DNA of 25,064 nt, from assembly GCA_964482685.1 (NCBI GenBank), contig CAYZZA010000018.1:1-25064 (forward strand), in the 5' to 3' direction. The stretch is from CAYZZA01 sp964482685 (lineage in GTDB: Bacteria; Bacillota; Bacilli; Lactobacillales; Carnobacteriaceae_A). A program made the translations under genes and the position numbers. The notes under the pieces were generated by a model, which saw nothing but the letters and a program-made list of their open reading frames with translations, had not been told where the DNA came from and did not search any database. Positions 1 to 7,783 of the stretch are shown here, piece by piece (the first letter of the stretch is position 1; every line of letters begins with the position of its first letter).

Positions 1-71
1 TTTCGGCTCTAAAACGACTCAACAATTTGCGTTCTGATTTAATATTTGTTGGGAACACATTAAAATACTAG
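1..71 (+). CDS. C-terminal end of a LysM-domain protein (partial)
   Basis: The frame beginning at base 3 is open from the window edge to TAG at 69-71 and gives about 22 residues ending LRSDLIFVGNTLKY. This matches the usual end of a LysM repeat (a pattern like NNLxSDxIxVGQxLxV), the peptidoglycan-binding module at the C-terminus of many Lactobacillales autolysins and wall hydrolases. A strong terminator begins 7 bases after the stop, which supports this as a true gene end. The catalytic part lies outside the window, so the enzyme class cannot be told. The call rests on one short motif. Confidence 0.55.
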   Translation, partial: SALKRLNNLRSDLIFVGNTLKY

Positions 72-77
72 ACACAC

Positions 78-110
78 CCCTTGAAAGAATTTTCTTTCAA
101 GGGTTTTTTT
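78..110 (+). terminator. Rho-independent terminator after the LysM gene
   Basis: A perfect 10-bp stem (CCCTTGAAAG 78-87 with CTTTCAAGGG 94-103) with a 6-nt loop is followed by seven T's (104-110). It separates the LysM gene from the leuS transcription unit. Confidence 0.9.
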
Positions 111-204
111 AGAATAGAAGTACCCATAAATCTTTGATAAGAAGAGCGAAAAGACTTCAAACATGTATGCAAGTTTACTCAACAAGCCTCTTTTTTAGAA
201 AAGA

Positions 205-276
205 TTGCTCAATAAGATCAAATTTGTTAAACTAAGGGTACCTATATTGGAGTCATATTTAAATAAAGAATAAACA
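205..276 (+). promoter_or_regulatory. Possible promoter(s) for the leuS T-box leader
   Basis: Two weak candidates lie before the T-box: TTGCTC (205-210), 17-nt spacer, TAAACT (228-233); and TTGGAG (247-252), 18-nt spacer, TAAACA (271-276). The second would start the transcript just before Stem I of the leader. Neither is close to consensus, so the exact start is uncertain. The rest of 111-280 shows no gene. Confidence 0.3.
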
Positions 277-279
277 TTG

Positions 280-510
280 AAAAGAACCAGTAATCTGACT
301 TTTTTTGAAAGAGAGCACATGGGTGGTGTGAATGTGCAAAAAAGACAGGTGAACTCATCTTAGAGTTTTTTTGCTGAAATTGAGTAAGCAAAAACGTCTG
401 TCTGCGTTACCGACAAAGAGTCTGTCTCAAGACAGAAAAACATAGGTGGTACCGCGTCTATCACGCCCTGTGAAACCCTTTTTATTTAGGAGTGTTCACG
501 GGCTTTTTTA
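280..510 (+). promoter_or_regulatory. T-box leader (leucine), tRNA-responsive antiterminator of leuS
   Basis: The leader carries the conserved T-box AGGTGGTACCGCG at 444-456, whose TGGT (447-450) would pair with the NCCA end of uncharged tRNA with discriminator A, as tRNA-Leu has. Stem I begins near the AGTA at 288-291. The distal part is GAGAGCAC...GGTGGTGTG (about 311-330), and the specifier region GTGAACTCA places CTC at 354-356, a leucine codon matching anticodon GAG. The terminator follows: GCCCTGTGAA (465-474) pairs with TTCACGGGC (495-503 region) with one bulge, then a T-run. Uncharged tRNA-Leu should stabilise the antiterminator and switch on leuS. Confidence 0.93.
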
Positions 511-542
511 TTTTAAGAATGAACAGGAAGAGGGAGAAAATT

Positions 543-2960
543 ATGAGTTTTAATCATCATGAGATTGAACAAAAATGGCAACGTTATTGGAAAGAGAAAC
601 AAACATTTAAAACAGGTACCGATCCCGAAAAAGAGCATTATTTTGCGCTTGACATGTTTCCTTATCCTTCTGGACAAGGGTTACATGTGGGGCATCCAAA
701 AGGATATACTGCCACAGATATTATGGCACGGATGAAACGTGCGCAAGGATTGAACGTTTTGCATCCAATGGGGTGGGATGCATTCGGACTGCCTGCAGAA
801 CAGTATGCATTGGATACAGGAAATGACCCAGCAGAATTTACAGAAAAAAACATCCAAACGTTTAAACGCCAAATCAACTCATTAGGGTTTAGTTATGATT
901 GGGACAGAGAAATCAATACAACTGACCCAGAATATTACAAGTGGACTCAATGGATTTTTACAAAATTATATGAAAAAGGATTGGCATATGAAGCAGAAGT
1001 AGCGGTTAACTGGTGTCCGGCTCTAGGGACCGTGCTTGCCAACGAAGAAGTTATCGACGGAAAAAGTGAACGTGGAGGCCACCCTGTTTACCGTAAACCA
1101 ATGAGACAATGGATGTTGAAAATAACAGCGTATGCGGATCGACTCCTCGAAGACTTAGAAGAAGTGGATTGGCCTGAGAGTATTAAAGATATGCAGCGCA
1201 ACTGGATTGGAAAGTCTGAAGGAGCAGATATTGTGTTTCAAGTCAAAGATACATCTGAAACCTTTACAGTCTTTACGACACGTCCAGATACATTGTTTGG
1301 TGCGTCATACGCTGTCTTAGCGCCAGACCACCCGCTTGTCAATCGTATCGCCCTTGATTCCCAAAAAGAAGCCATCAAGGCGTATCAAGAAAAAACAGCG
1401 TTAAAGTCAGAATTGGAACGTACCGATTTAAGCAAAGAAAAAACAGGCGTCTTTACAGGTGCCTACGCCATAAACCCTGCCAACGGACGCGAAATGCCCA
1501 TTTGGATTGCAGATTATGTGGTTGCTTCATATGGAACAGGTGCCATCATGGCCGTGCCAGCTCACGATCAACGAGATTTTGAATTTGCGCAAACATTTGA
1601 TTTAGACATTCTTCCAGTAGTAGAGGGAGGACAAATAGACAAAGAAGCGTACACAGGGGAAGGGCACTTGATCAATTCAGACTTCTTAAACGGATTATCT
1701 ACTGAAGACGCCATCATCCGCATGAACGAATGGGTAGAAGAAAACAATTGTGGTCAAGCAAAAGTCAGTTACCGCTTGCGTGACTGGTTGTTTTCTCGCC
1801 AACGTTATTGGGGTGAGCCAATTCCGGTTATTCATTGGGAAGATGGCACCATGAGTGTGTTACCTGAAGAAGAGTTGCCACTGCGTCTTCCAAAAACAGA
1901 CAACATTCATCCAAGTGGGACTGGCGAATCGCCGTTAGCCAACATCACCGAATGGGTCAATGTTGTGGATCCTGAAACGGGCATGAAAGGGAAACGAGAC
2001 ACAAATACCATGCCACAGTGGGCTGGAAGTTCATGGTATTTCCTTCGCTTTACGGATCCACACAATACCAATGCACTTGCTGATGTCGACAAGATAAAAA
2101 CGTGGATGCCGGTAGACCTCTATATTGGAGGAGCCGAACATGCTGTGTTGCATTTATTGTATGCACGTTTCTGGCATAAATTTTTATATGATTTAGGACT
2201 TGTTCCAACGAAGGAACCTTTTCAACACTTGTTTAACCAAGGAATGATTTTAGGCGAGAACAATGAAAAAATGTCTAAATCAAAAGGGAACGTAGTCAAT
2301 CCAGATGATGTAGTTGACAAATACGGAGCCGACACATTGCGGGTGTACGAAATGTTTATGGGGCCTCTAGAAGGATCTGCTGCTTGGAGTGAAGACGGGC
2401 TAGAAGGATCGCGTAAATTCTTGGATCGCGTGTGGCGTTTGCTTATGGATGAAGACGAACAGGTCCGGGACCGCATCACGACATTTAATGACCACACATT
2501 GGATATTGTCTACAACCAAACCGTGAAAAAAGTGACCGAAGATTTTGAAGGACTGCGCTTTAACACAGCAATTTCGCAACTCATGGTCTTCACAAATGAA
2601 GCCTACAAAGCCGACGCGTTGCCAGTCGAGTATATTAAGGGTTTCCTCAAGTTACTTGCTCCCGTTGCTCCACACATTGCCGAAGAGTTGTGGGCACGAA
2701 TTACGGGTCTTACAACGGGCATTAGCTATGAACCGTGGCCAACATATGAAGAATATTTGCTAGTAGAAGATACTACAACGGTTGTTTTCCAAATAAATGG
2801 GAAAGTTCGTTCTAAAGCGACTGTCTCACGTACCATTACAGATGCTGAATTAGAAAAACTAGCTCTGGATGATTCAAAGATACAAGAACATCTCGCAGGT
2901 AAAACAATTCGTAAAATGATTGTCATCACAGGGAAGCTAGTCAATATCGTAGCTAACTAG
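543..2960 (+). CDS. leuS: Leucyl-tRNA synthetase
   Basis: Charges tRNA-Leu with leucine in the cytoplasm (class I aminoacyl-tRNA synthetase). The protein is 805 aa, the usual bacterial length. The class I signature HVGH is at residues 48-51, inside the family stretch YPSGQGLHVGHPKGY, and KMSKS is at about 576-580. The CP1 editing domain lies between (TTRPDTLFGASY and the GTGAIMAVPAHDxRD motif), and an anticodon-binding C-terminal domain follows. An ATG at 492 is also in frame, but it lies inside the T-box terminator. The start at 543 has an AGGAAGAGGGAG ribosome site at 525-536 and gives the family N-terminus MSFNHHEIEQKWQ. Expression is set by the upstream T-box. The next gene, rsuA, follows by 45 nt on the same strand and probably shares the transcript. 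Confidence 0.98.
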   Translation: MSFNHHEIEQKWQRYWKEKQTFKTGTDPEKEHYFALDMFPYPSGQGLHVGHPKGYTATDIMARMKRAQGLNVLHPMGWDAFGLPAEQYALDTGNDPAEFTEKNIQTFKRQINSLGFSYDWDREINTTDPEYYKWTQWIFTKLYEKGLAYEAEVAVNWCPALGTVLANEEVIDGKSERGGHPVYRKPMRQWMLKITAYADRLLEDLEEVDWPESIKDMQRNWIGKSEGADIVFQVKDTSETFTVFTTRPDTLFGASYAVLAPDHPLVNRIALDSQKEAIKAYQEKTALKSELERTDLSKEKTGVFTGAYAINPANGREMPIWIADYVVASYGTGAIMAVPAHDQRDFEFAQTFDLDILPVVEGGQIDKEAYTGEGHLINSDFLNGLSTEDAIIRMNEWVEENNCGQAKVSYRLRDWLFSRQRYWGEPIPVIHWEDGTMSVLPEEELPLRLPKTDNIHPSGTGESPLANITEWVNVVDPETGMKGKRDTNTMPQWAGSSWYFLRFTDPHNTNALADVDKIKTWMPVDLYIGGAEHAVLHLLYARFWHKFLYDLGLVPTKEPFQHLFNQGMILGENNEKMSKSKGNVVNPDDVVDKYGADTLRVYEMFMGPLEGSAAWSEDGLEGSRKFLDRVWRLLMDEDEQVRDRITTFNDHTLDIVYNQTVKKVTEDFEGLRFNTAISQLMVFTNEAYKADALPVEYIKGFLKLLAPVAPHIAEELWARITGLTTGISYEPWPTYEEYLLVEDTTTVVFQINGKVRSKATVSRTITDAELEKLALDDSKIQEHLAGKTIRKMIVITGKLVNIVAN

Positions 2961-3005
2961 AACGAGATTGTCTCAGATAAGAGATTGAAACGGAGGGGAA
3001 TTCGA

Positions 3006-3728
3006 CTGAGAATTGATAAATTGTTAGCACATAGTGGACTTGGAACACGAAAAGAAGTCAAGAAATTATTAAAAGATGGCATTGTTACTGTCAATCAAGA
3101 TGTGGTTAAAAACCCAAAAGTGCACGTGGATCCTGATCACGATATTGTTGAGGTACATGGAGCTCGAATTGAATACCAAGAGTTTGTTTATTACATGATG
3201 AACAAACCACCTGGTGTGATCAGTGCCACAGAAGATGCGATGCACGATACTGTTTTAGACTTGTTAGAGCCACAAGACACCATTCAAGAACCCTTCCCAG
3301 CTGGACGGTTGGACATTGATACAGAGGGTTTGCTGTTGTTGACAAATGATGGCGGTTTGTCGCATCGGTTGTTGTCTCCAAGAAGAAAAGTAGACAAGGT
3401 CTATATGGCTGAGATTGCAGGCATAGTCACAGAAGCCGATAAAGAAGCTTTTAAAGCAGGGGTTACGTTAGAGGATGGGTATGAAACGATGCCAGCGGAC
3501 TTAACCATTGTGTCGGTTGACGAAGATGCACAAACCTCTCACATCGAATTGAAGATTCATGAAGGCAAATTTCATCAAGTCAAACGAATGTTCCAAGCTG
3601 TTGGAAAAGAAGTGACGTACTTGAAGCGGATGAGCATGGGGCCTTTGACACTAGATTCTCAATTGTCTTTGGGGGAATACAGAGCGTTAACAACAGAGGA
3701 AATAGAGATGCTAAAAGCGACTGAATAA
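3006..3728 (+). CDS. rsuA: RsuA-family 16S rRNA pseudouridine synthase
   Basis: Converts a uridine of rRNA to pseudouridine; RsuA itself modifies U516 of 16S rRNA, and the exact target here is inferred from the family. An N-terminal S4 RNA-binding domain (RIDKLLAHSGLGTRKEVKKLL) is followed by the catalytic domain with GRLDIDTEGLLLL, catalytic Asp at about residue 103 from the proposed start. The start is unusual. Related proteins begin MRIDKLLA or MRLDKLLA, and here the equivalent codon is CTG (3006-3008), 7 nt after a textbook GGAGGGG site (2992-2998). The only upstream in-frame start is TTG at 2985, with no visible ribosome site, and it would put the Shine-Dalgarno inside the gene. From CTG the protein is 240 aa. 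It sits 45 nt after leuS and ends inside a terminator hairpin. Confidence 0.9.
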   Translation: MRIDKLLAHSGLGTRKEVKKLLKDGIVTVNQDVVKNPKVHVDPDHDIVEVHGARIEYQEFVYYMMNKPPGVISATEDAMHDTVLDLLEPQDTIQEPFPAGRLDIDTEGLLLLTNDGGLSHRLLSPRRKVDKVYMAEIAGIVTEADKEAFKAGVTLEDGYETMPADLTIVSVDEDAQTSHIELKIHEGKFHQVKRMFQAVGKEVTYLKRMSMGPLTLDSQLSLGEYRALTTEEIEMLKATE

Positions 3729-3744
3729 ATTCAGTCGCTTTTTT
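3714..3744 (+). terminator. Terminator of the leuS-rsuA operon, overlapping the rsuA stop
   Basis: A perfect 12-bp stem (AAAGCGACTGAA 3714-3725 with TTCAGTCGCTTT 3730-3741) has the loop TAAA, which contains the TAA stop codon (3726-3728), and runs into a T-rich tail. The last codons of rsuA form the left arm. Confidence 0.9.
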
Positions 3745-3808
3745 CTTTGTCTATTTTATATATAGAGACAGTTTTTTTATAAAACAAGTTGACTTGGATA
3801 GTGAATGG

Positions 3809-4081
3809 TTAACCAAAACCAAGGATGGAAAACTTCAAAATAAACGCAGCTGTGGCTCCGAATAAAAAAGCAAAGCCTGCTACAGTTAAACGCTGGTGAG
3901 CTTGGTGTTGTCGATGAGAATGAACTGGATTGTTTGGCGTACTTTCTTTTGGTCGATCACTCAAAATCATCAGCAACAAAAAAGCAAAGCTGACAAAAAA
4001 CAGCCAGATTAACGCAAAATAAGATGCAATAAATCCTAGAATGCCCGCAAGAAGATAAATCCCTTTTTGACGCATGGTCAT
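3809..4081 (-). CDS. Small membrane protein with a His-rich loop, function unknown
   Basis: I do not recognise a family. From ATG at 4081 the product is 90 aa. Hydrophobic segments at about residues 7-40 (one long or two short helices) and 65-85 flank a polar linker rich in His and Gln (VHSHRQHQAHQ, about residues 53-63). An ATG at 4096 is also in frame, but 4081 has AAGGA (4093-4089) with a 7-nt spacer. The gene begins shortly after the stop of the M15 carboxypeptidase gene on the same strand (the longer reading would start 8 nt after it), so the two are very likely co-transcribed and perhaps functionally linked. The His-rich loop could bind metal, but that is only a guess. Confidence 0.7.
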   Translation of the reverse strand: MTMRQKGIYLLAGILGFIASYFALIWLFFVSFAFLLLMILSDRPKESTPNNPVHSHRQHQAHQRLTVAGFAFLFGATAAFILKFSILGFG

Positions 4082-4104
4082 GTACACATCCTTCATTTTT
4101 TCAA

Positions 4105-4929
4105 TTAGTCTGTTGGCGCAGTGTGCTGGTCATACCCAAAATATTCTTCTAGAGTAAGGTTTTCTGCATATAGTTTTGTGGCGACGTCTACCCCAACGTA
4201 GCGAATGTGCCACGGTTCATAACTATATCCAGTCACTTCTTCTTTGTCTCGTGGGTAGCGAATGACAAAACCGTATTCATGTGCATGTTCCGCAAGCCAA
4301 ATGCCCATATCGGTGTCTCCAAATGATTGTTCCAATTTAGATTCCTTAGAATCATCTGCATAGCGCACATCAATAGATAAACCTGTTTGGTGTTCACTTG
4401 TTCCAGGACGAGCAGAATATTGATTGGCATAGTCAAGACCGTATGCATTGACTTGGTTAGTATAAATGGTGTTTTGGCGTTCGTACGACCGGTAACCAGA
4501 AATCGTCATTAGCTCGTACCCATCCTCTTGGGCGCCTTCAAACAGATTTTTCAAAGCATTTGCGGCTTCTTTTCGCATTTTTGTCTCCATATGTCCAGCT
4601 TCGTACCGATGACGCACATCTGGCACAACCAGATCGTTTGGTTCATACCCGTCAGGTAATTTGCGTTTTTTATTGACATAGACGAGCATGCTCTCAGGAT
4701 TGTCTACAACGTGCAACCCAGTTTCAGCTTCTACCTCCGCAATGTGCATATCTGTTTCTTCTTCGGCTTCTTCTTCTGCTTGTTCACTAGATATGTCCGC
4801 TAGAGAAGAAAGAGAAGACTGCTGTGTGGCTGTATCGGCTACATCAGCCTCGCTTGTTTGGTTCGATGCACACCCAAACAAGAATAAGGTGCTCAAAAGC
4901 ACAACAGTCCATTTTTTTTGTTTATTCAC
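4105..4929 (-). CDS. M15 family D-alanyl-D-alanine carboxypeptidase, lipoprotein (VanY-like)
   Basis: Predicted zinc D,D-carboxypeptidase that removes the terminal D-Ala from peptidoglycan stem peptides on the outer face of the membrane. The 274-aa protein opens with a lipoprotein signal: basic MNKQKK, a hydrophobic core and the lipobox LFGC with Cys20. An acidic, Ser/Ala-rich linker (about 25-70) would act as a spacer. The M15B domain follows with SGYRSYERQ, then SEHQTGLSID (zinc ligands His180 and Asp187) and EPWHIRY (catalytic Glu238, zinc ligand His241); all key residues are present. The start is GTG at 4927-4929, since TGA lies in frame three codons upstream; its ribosome site is weak. 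It resembles B. subtilis YodJ and VanY in type. No van resistance genes are nearby, so a housekeeping wall role is likelier than glycopeptide resistance. Confidence 0.92.
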   Translation of the reverse strand: MNKQKKWTVVLLSTLFLFGCASNQTSEADVADTATQQSSLSSLADISSEQAEEEAEEETDMHIAEVEAETGLHVVDNPESMLVYVNKKRKLPDGYEPNDLVVPDVRHRYEAGHMETKMRKEAANALKNLFEGAQEDGYELMTISGYRSYERQNTIYTNQVNAYGLDYANQYSARPGTSEHQTGLSIDVRYADDSKESKLEQSFGDTDMGIWLAEHAHEYGFVIRYPRDKEEVTGYSYEPWHIRYVGVDVATKLYAENLTLEEYFGYDQHTAPTD

Positions 4930-4960
4930 TACACGTCACTGCTTTCTAAAAGTTTTCTTT

Positions 4961-4990
4961 AGTATACCTGTTTTTATAGATGAGATTCAA
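4961..4990 (-). promoter_or_regulatory. Promoter of the M15 carboxypeptidase gene
   Basis: On the minus strand TTGAAT (4990-4985), an 18-nt spacer and TATACT (4966-4961) form a good SigA-type promoter in the 82-nt gap after nnrD. The start point would be near 4954, giving a leader of about 25 nt. Confidence 0.65.
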
Positions 4991-5011
4991 ATGTCGTTCT
5001 GTTTCTTCTGC

Positions 5012-5854
5012 CTAGAGAATCGGCAATCTTTGAAATTGGTATTTTTTCATGATAAAGGGAATCTGGGCCACAATCTGAGAGGGAAGGGTAACGTGTTGTT
5101 TTTTAAACAATTCTTCGCCAATTCGACTGTGTAGATAAACCGCAGCTAACGTTGCTTTTTCTTTGTCGTCGTATTGGGCGGTGAAGCCCGCAATCATGCC
5201 TGCTAAGACGTCTCCCATTCCACCTGTGGCCATTCCAGGATTGCCGAGTGGGTTTTCCCATGTGTTGTCTTCAAAATAGATTTCAGTTCGGTGCTTTTTT
5301 AGCACGACATCGGCGTTTAACGTGCGGACGATTTCTTTGTTTTTGGGGACGGTTTCTTCCTCGGGGCGCAAGCCGCTTAATTGTCTCCACTCACCAAGGT
5401 GTGGGGTCAAAATAGGACGGGATCCATGTAGAAGAGTAGGGGATTCGGCCACTAAGGTGAGGGCGTCGCCGTCTAAAATCACAAGTTGTTCCGGGGTAAG
5501 GTAGTGGAGGCACTCTTTTAAGAGTTGGGCCGCAAAAGCATCCACTCCAAATCCTGGTCCAAGTAAGACAACGTCTGCTTTTTTGAGTTGCGTCTCTAAA
5601 GCATGCTTGTCTTCCCAAGATACAACAAGAGATTCAGGGAGTCGTGCAAGAAGTGGGGCTTTGTTTGAGGGATGCGTAGCGGTTGTTACAACCCCTGCTC
5701 CACTGTAGACAGCCGCAGAAGCAGCGAGTATAGCAGCACCTCCCATGTCTTCATTTCCAGCAACGACCAAGACGTGCCCAAAGGTTCCTTTGTAGCTTTC
5801 AAGGGCGCGGGGTACAAGTATCTGACGAACAGATAAATCCGTTATTTTTTTCAT
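5012..5854 (-). CDS. nnrD: ADP-dependent (S)-NAD(P)H-hydrate dehydratase
   Basis: Repairs damaged NADH/NADPH by dehydrating the S-hydrate (NAD(P)HX) with ADP. It belongs to the YjeF C-terminal, ribokinase-like family. The protein is 280 aa, the length of stand-alone members such as B. subtilis YxkO; there is no N-terminal NnrE epimerase domain and no nnrE gene in the window. Motifs in order: HVLVVAGNEDMGGAAILAASAAVYSGAG near the N-terminus, LLGPGFG (97-103), LDGDAL, LTPHLGE (149-155, usually TPHPGE), and NPGMATGGMGDVLAGM (205-220) with catalytic Asp215. The ATG has an AAGGAGAG site. The gene is divergent from pepV, and the carboxypeptidase gene downstream has its own promoter. Confidence 0.95.
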   Translation of the reverse strand: MKKITDLSVRQILVPRALESYKGTFGHVLVVAGNEDMGGAAILAASAAVYSGAGVVTTATHPSNKAPLLARLPESLVVSWEDKHALETQLKKADVVLLGPGFGVDAFAAQLLKECLHYLTPEQLVILDGDALTLVAESPTLLHGSRPILTPHLGEWRQLSGLRPEEETVPKNKEIVRTLNADVVLKKHRTEIYFEDNTWENPLGNPGMATGGMGDVLAGMIAGFTAQYDDKEKATLAAVYLHSRIGEELFKKQHVTLPSQIVAQIPFIMKKYQFQRLPIL

Positions 5855-5874
5855 TCTTGTCTCTCCTTTGTCCT

Positions 5875-5880
5875 AGTATA
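5875..5880 (-). promoter_or_regulatory. -10 element of nnrD
   Basis: TATACT on the minus strand lies about 20 nt before the nnrD start and just before its AAGGAGAG ribosome site. No convincing -35 is seen at 16-18 nt. If used, the leader would be very short. Confidence 0.4.
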
Positions 5881-5926
5881 AAAGGAAAAACCCTGCTTTG
5901 TATAGAGAAAACTTTCGGAGAAGTAT

Positions 5927-5969
5927 TTGGTATCAAAATAAAAAAGTGGTACTATAAGAAAGATAGTAC
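5927..5969 (+). promoter_or_regulatory. pepV promoter with an overlapping inverted repeat (possible operator)
   Basis: TTGGTA (5927-5932), a 17-nt spacer and TACTAT (5950-5955), the latter preceded by TGG as an extended -10, form the promoter. A perfect 7-bp inverted repeat, GTACTAT (5949-5955), 7-nt loop, ATAGTAC (5963-5969), covers the -10 and the expected start point near 5962. The position would suit a repressor site; the regulator is unknown. Confidence 0.65.
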
Positions 5970-5989
5970 ATAGAAAAGGGGAGAATGAG

Positions 5990-7399
5990 ATGACGAATCA
6001 AACAATCGATTGGAAACAAGAAGCAGCAAAACGAAAAGATGACTTTTTGAAGGATTTATTTACCCTCCTTCGCATTGACAGTGTACGAGACGACGCAAAA
6101 GCAACCGCGGAAGCGCCGGTTGGACCAGGACCAAAAGAAGCCTTAGAGGTGTTTCTTGAAATGGGAAAAAGAGATGGGTTTTCAGTTAAAAACTTTAGTA
6201 ACCTCGCTGGACATATGGAATACGGAGAAGGCGATGAAATTTTAGGTGTTCTTGCGCACGTAGACGTTGTGCCCGTTGGAACAGGATGGGATACACACCC
6301 ATTTGAACCTATTTTGAAAGACGGACGTGTATACGCACGTGGTGCAAGTGACGACAAAGGACCAGGGATGGCTGCCTACTATGCGTTGAAAATTGTTAGA
6401 GACTTAGGATTGCCTGTGACGAAAAAAATTCGCTTTATTTTAGGAACGGACGAAGAAAGTGGTTGGCAATGTATGGAACATTACTTAAGTGTGGAGCAAC
6501 ACCCAGACTTTGGTTTTTCTCCCGATGCCGAATTCCCTATCATCAACGGTGAAAAAGGAAACGTCACTGCTTATCTAGACTTTGCGGGTACAAACGAAGC
6601 TGGAAAAGATCAGTTGCTTTCTTTTGAAGCAGGATTGCGCGAGAATATGGTTCCGCAAGATGCAGTTGCGGTTGTCGAAAGTGACCGTGCAGATGAATTT
6701 TCAGCTGCGTTTGCGGATTTTATCAAAGATCTTCCTGTTAAAGGAAGTGTATCCGTTGAAGGCAATCGTGCGACGATAGAAGTTGTTGGAAAAGCTGCGC
6801 ATGGAAGTCAACCAGCTTCTGGAATCAACGCAGCTACGTACTTGGCCACATTTTTGAACACTCTTTCTTTTGGAGGAGATGCAAAAGAATTTGTTGCAGT
6901 GACTGACCGGTACTTGCATGATGATCCAAAAGGAGAAAAACTACACGTGGCACACGAAGATGACGTCATGGGGGAATTGTCTTCTAACCCTGGTGTGTTT
7001 TCATTTAAAGCAGAAACAGGAGGCCGTATTGCTGTCAACATGCGCTTTCCTAAGGGAACAAGTGGCGAAATCATCGCGGACACCTTGACTAAGACACTTG
7101 CAGACAACAATGTGACTATTGTGGTAGGAGAAGCCAAAGAGCCTCACTATGTGTCTCCAGAAGACCCACTTGTTAAAACGTTGTTAGACGTATACGAGCG
7201 TCAAACAGGACTCAAAGGACATGAACAAGTCATTGGGGGAGGCACATACGGTCGCCTCATGAAACGTGGAGTCGCCTATGGGGCAATGTTCCCAACGAGC
7301 ATCGACACAATGCACCAAGCCAACGAGTTTATGGCATTAGATGACTTAATGAACGCCATGGCCATCTATGCAGAAGCCATTTACGAATTAGTAAAATAA
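5990..7399 (+). CDS. pepV: Dipeptidase PepV (M20 family)
   Basis: Cytoplasmic dizinc dipeptidase that hydrolyses dipeptides from peptide uptake and protein turnover. It is 469 aa, the typical PepV length. Metal-site motifs are AHVDVVP (His90; neighbouring catalytic Asp92), ASDDKGP (bridging Asp121), GTDEESG (catalytic and ligand Glu155/156) and FSPDAEFP (Asp179), with the C-terminal His in SIDTMHQANE. The lid domain lies in between. The ATG has an AGGGGAG site. It is monocistronic: its own promoter carries an inverted repeat, and a hairpin terminator follows. Nothing is missing or odd in the coding sequence. Confidence 0.97.
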   Translation: MTNQTIDWKQEAAKRKDDFLKDLFTLLRIDSVRDDAKATAEAPVGPGPKEALEVFLEMGKRDGFSVKNFSNLAGHMEYGEGDEILGVLAHVDVVPVGTGWDTHPFEPILKDGRVYARGASDDKGPGMAAYYALKIVRDLGLPVTKKIRFILGTDEESGWQCMEHYLSVEQHPDFGFSPDAEFPIINGEKGNVTAYLDFAGTNEAGKDQLLSFEAGLRENMVPQDAVAVVESDRADEFSAAFADFIKDLPVKGSVSVEGNRATIEVVGKAAHGSQPASGINAATYLATFLNTLSFGGDAKEFVAVTDRYLHDDPKGEKLHVAHEDDVMGELSSNPGVFSFKAETGGRIAVNMRFPKGTSGEIIADTLTKTLADNNVTIVVGEAKEPHYVSPEDPLVKTLLDVYERQTGLKGHEQVIGGGTYGRLMKRGVAYGAMFPTSIDTMHQANEFMALDDLMNAMAIYAEAIYELVK

Positions 7400-7407
7400 C
7401 CAACACG

Positions 7408-7470
7408 AAAAAGATGAGGGTATACCACTTTGCTATTGACCAGATGCCAAGGTGGGGGCCTCATCTTTTT
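7408..7470 (+). terminator. Long structured terminator after pepV
   Basis: AAAAAGATGAGG (7408-7419) pairs with CCTCATCTTTTT (7459-7470). A second inner stem (CCACTTTG with CAAGGTGG) closes on a 15-nt loop. The T's of the right arm serve as the tail. It is unusually long for a simple terminator. Confidence 0.75.
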
Positions 7471-7532
7471 GTTTAAAACGTAGGTGATAGCGCTTTTCTA
7501 TGTATAGCTACACGGAGTACTAATCAGTTGGA

Positions 7533-7763
7533 TTAGAAGAAGCCGTTGTCTAATCGTGGACCTGGTTTATATGGAAATTCTTTGATATATGTATAAATAT
7601 GTTCGCCTTTGTATAGCCCGTCAACCAAGTTTAAATATGTGTCCGTGGACACACCGAGGTAAATATAGGTCCCTCCATTTAGAAAGCCAAGAGTCAATTC
7701 GCGCGAACTTGGGTCGTACCCAATAGTGGAGACGGTCGTTGAAAAAGTTAATGAAAGTTGCAT
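7533..7763 (-). CDS. KTSC-domain protein, function unknown
   Basis: A 76-aa single-domain protein of the KTSC family, named after the C-terminal domain of some lysyl-tRNA synthetases and suspected, not shown, to bind RNA. The family pattern is clear: IGYDPSSRELTLGFLNGGTYIYLGVS with the central YxY (YIY), then a YKG turn and the C-terminal IKEFPY. The start is ATG at 7763, with AGGTGG (7777-7772) and an 8-nt spacer; an in-frame GTG at 7775 overlaps that ribosome site and is unlikely. The gene stands alone between convergent pepV and divergent gcvT. A long imperfect hairpin surrounds its promoter. No terminator with a clear T-run follows it. Confidence 0.8.
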   Translation of the reverse strand: MQLSLTFSTTVSTIGYDPSSRELTLGFLNGGTYIYLGVSTDTYLNLVDGLYKGEHIYTYIKEFPYKPGPRLDNGFF

Positions 7764-7783
7764 GTCACAAGCCACCTTTTACA

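Noticed and set aside
492..542. Longer N-terminus of leuS from ATG 492
   Set aside because: It lies within the T-box terminator arm, has no ribosome site, and the family starts at 543.
4105..4929. Vancomycin-resistance VanY
   Set aside because: Domain family matches, but there is no vanH/A/X/R/S context; such lipoprotein M15 peptidases are common in Firmicutes.
4688..5134. 148-aa plus-strand frame opposite the carboxypeptidase and nnrD
   Set aside because: It is antisense to two well-supported genes, and its Ser/Cys-rich composition mirrors their codons.
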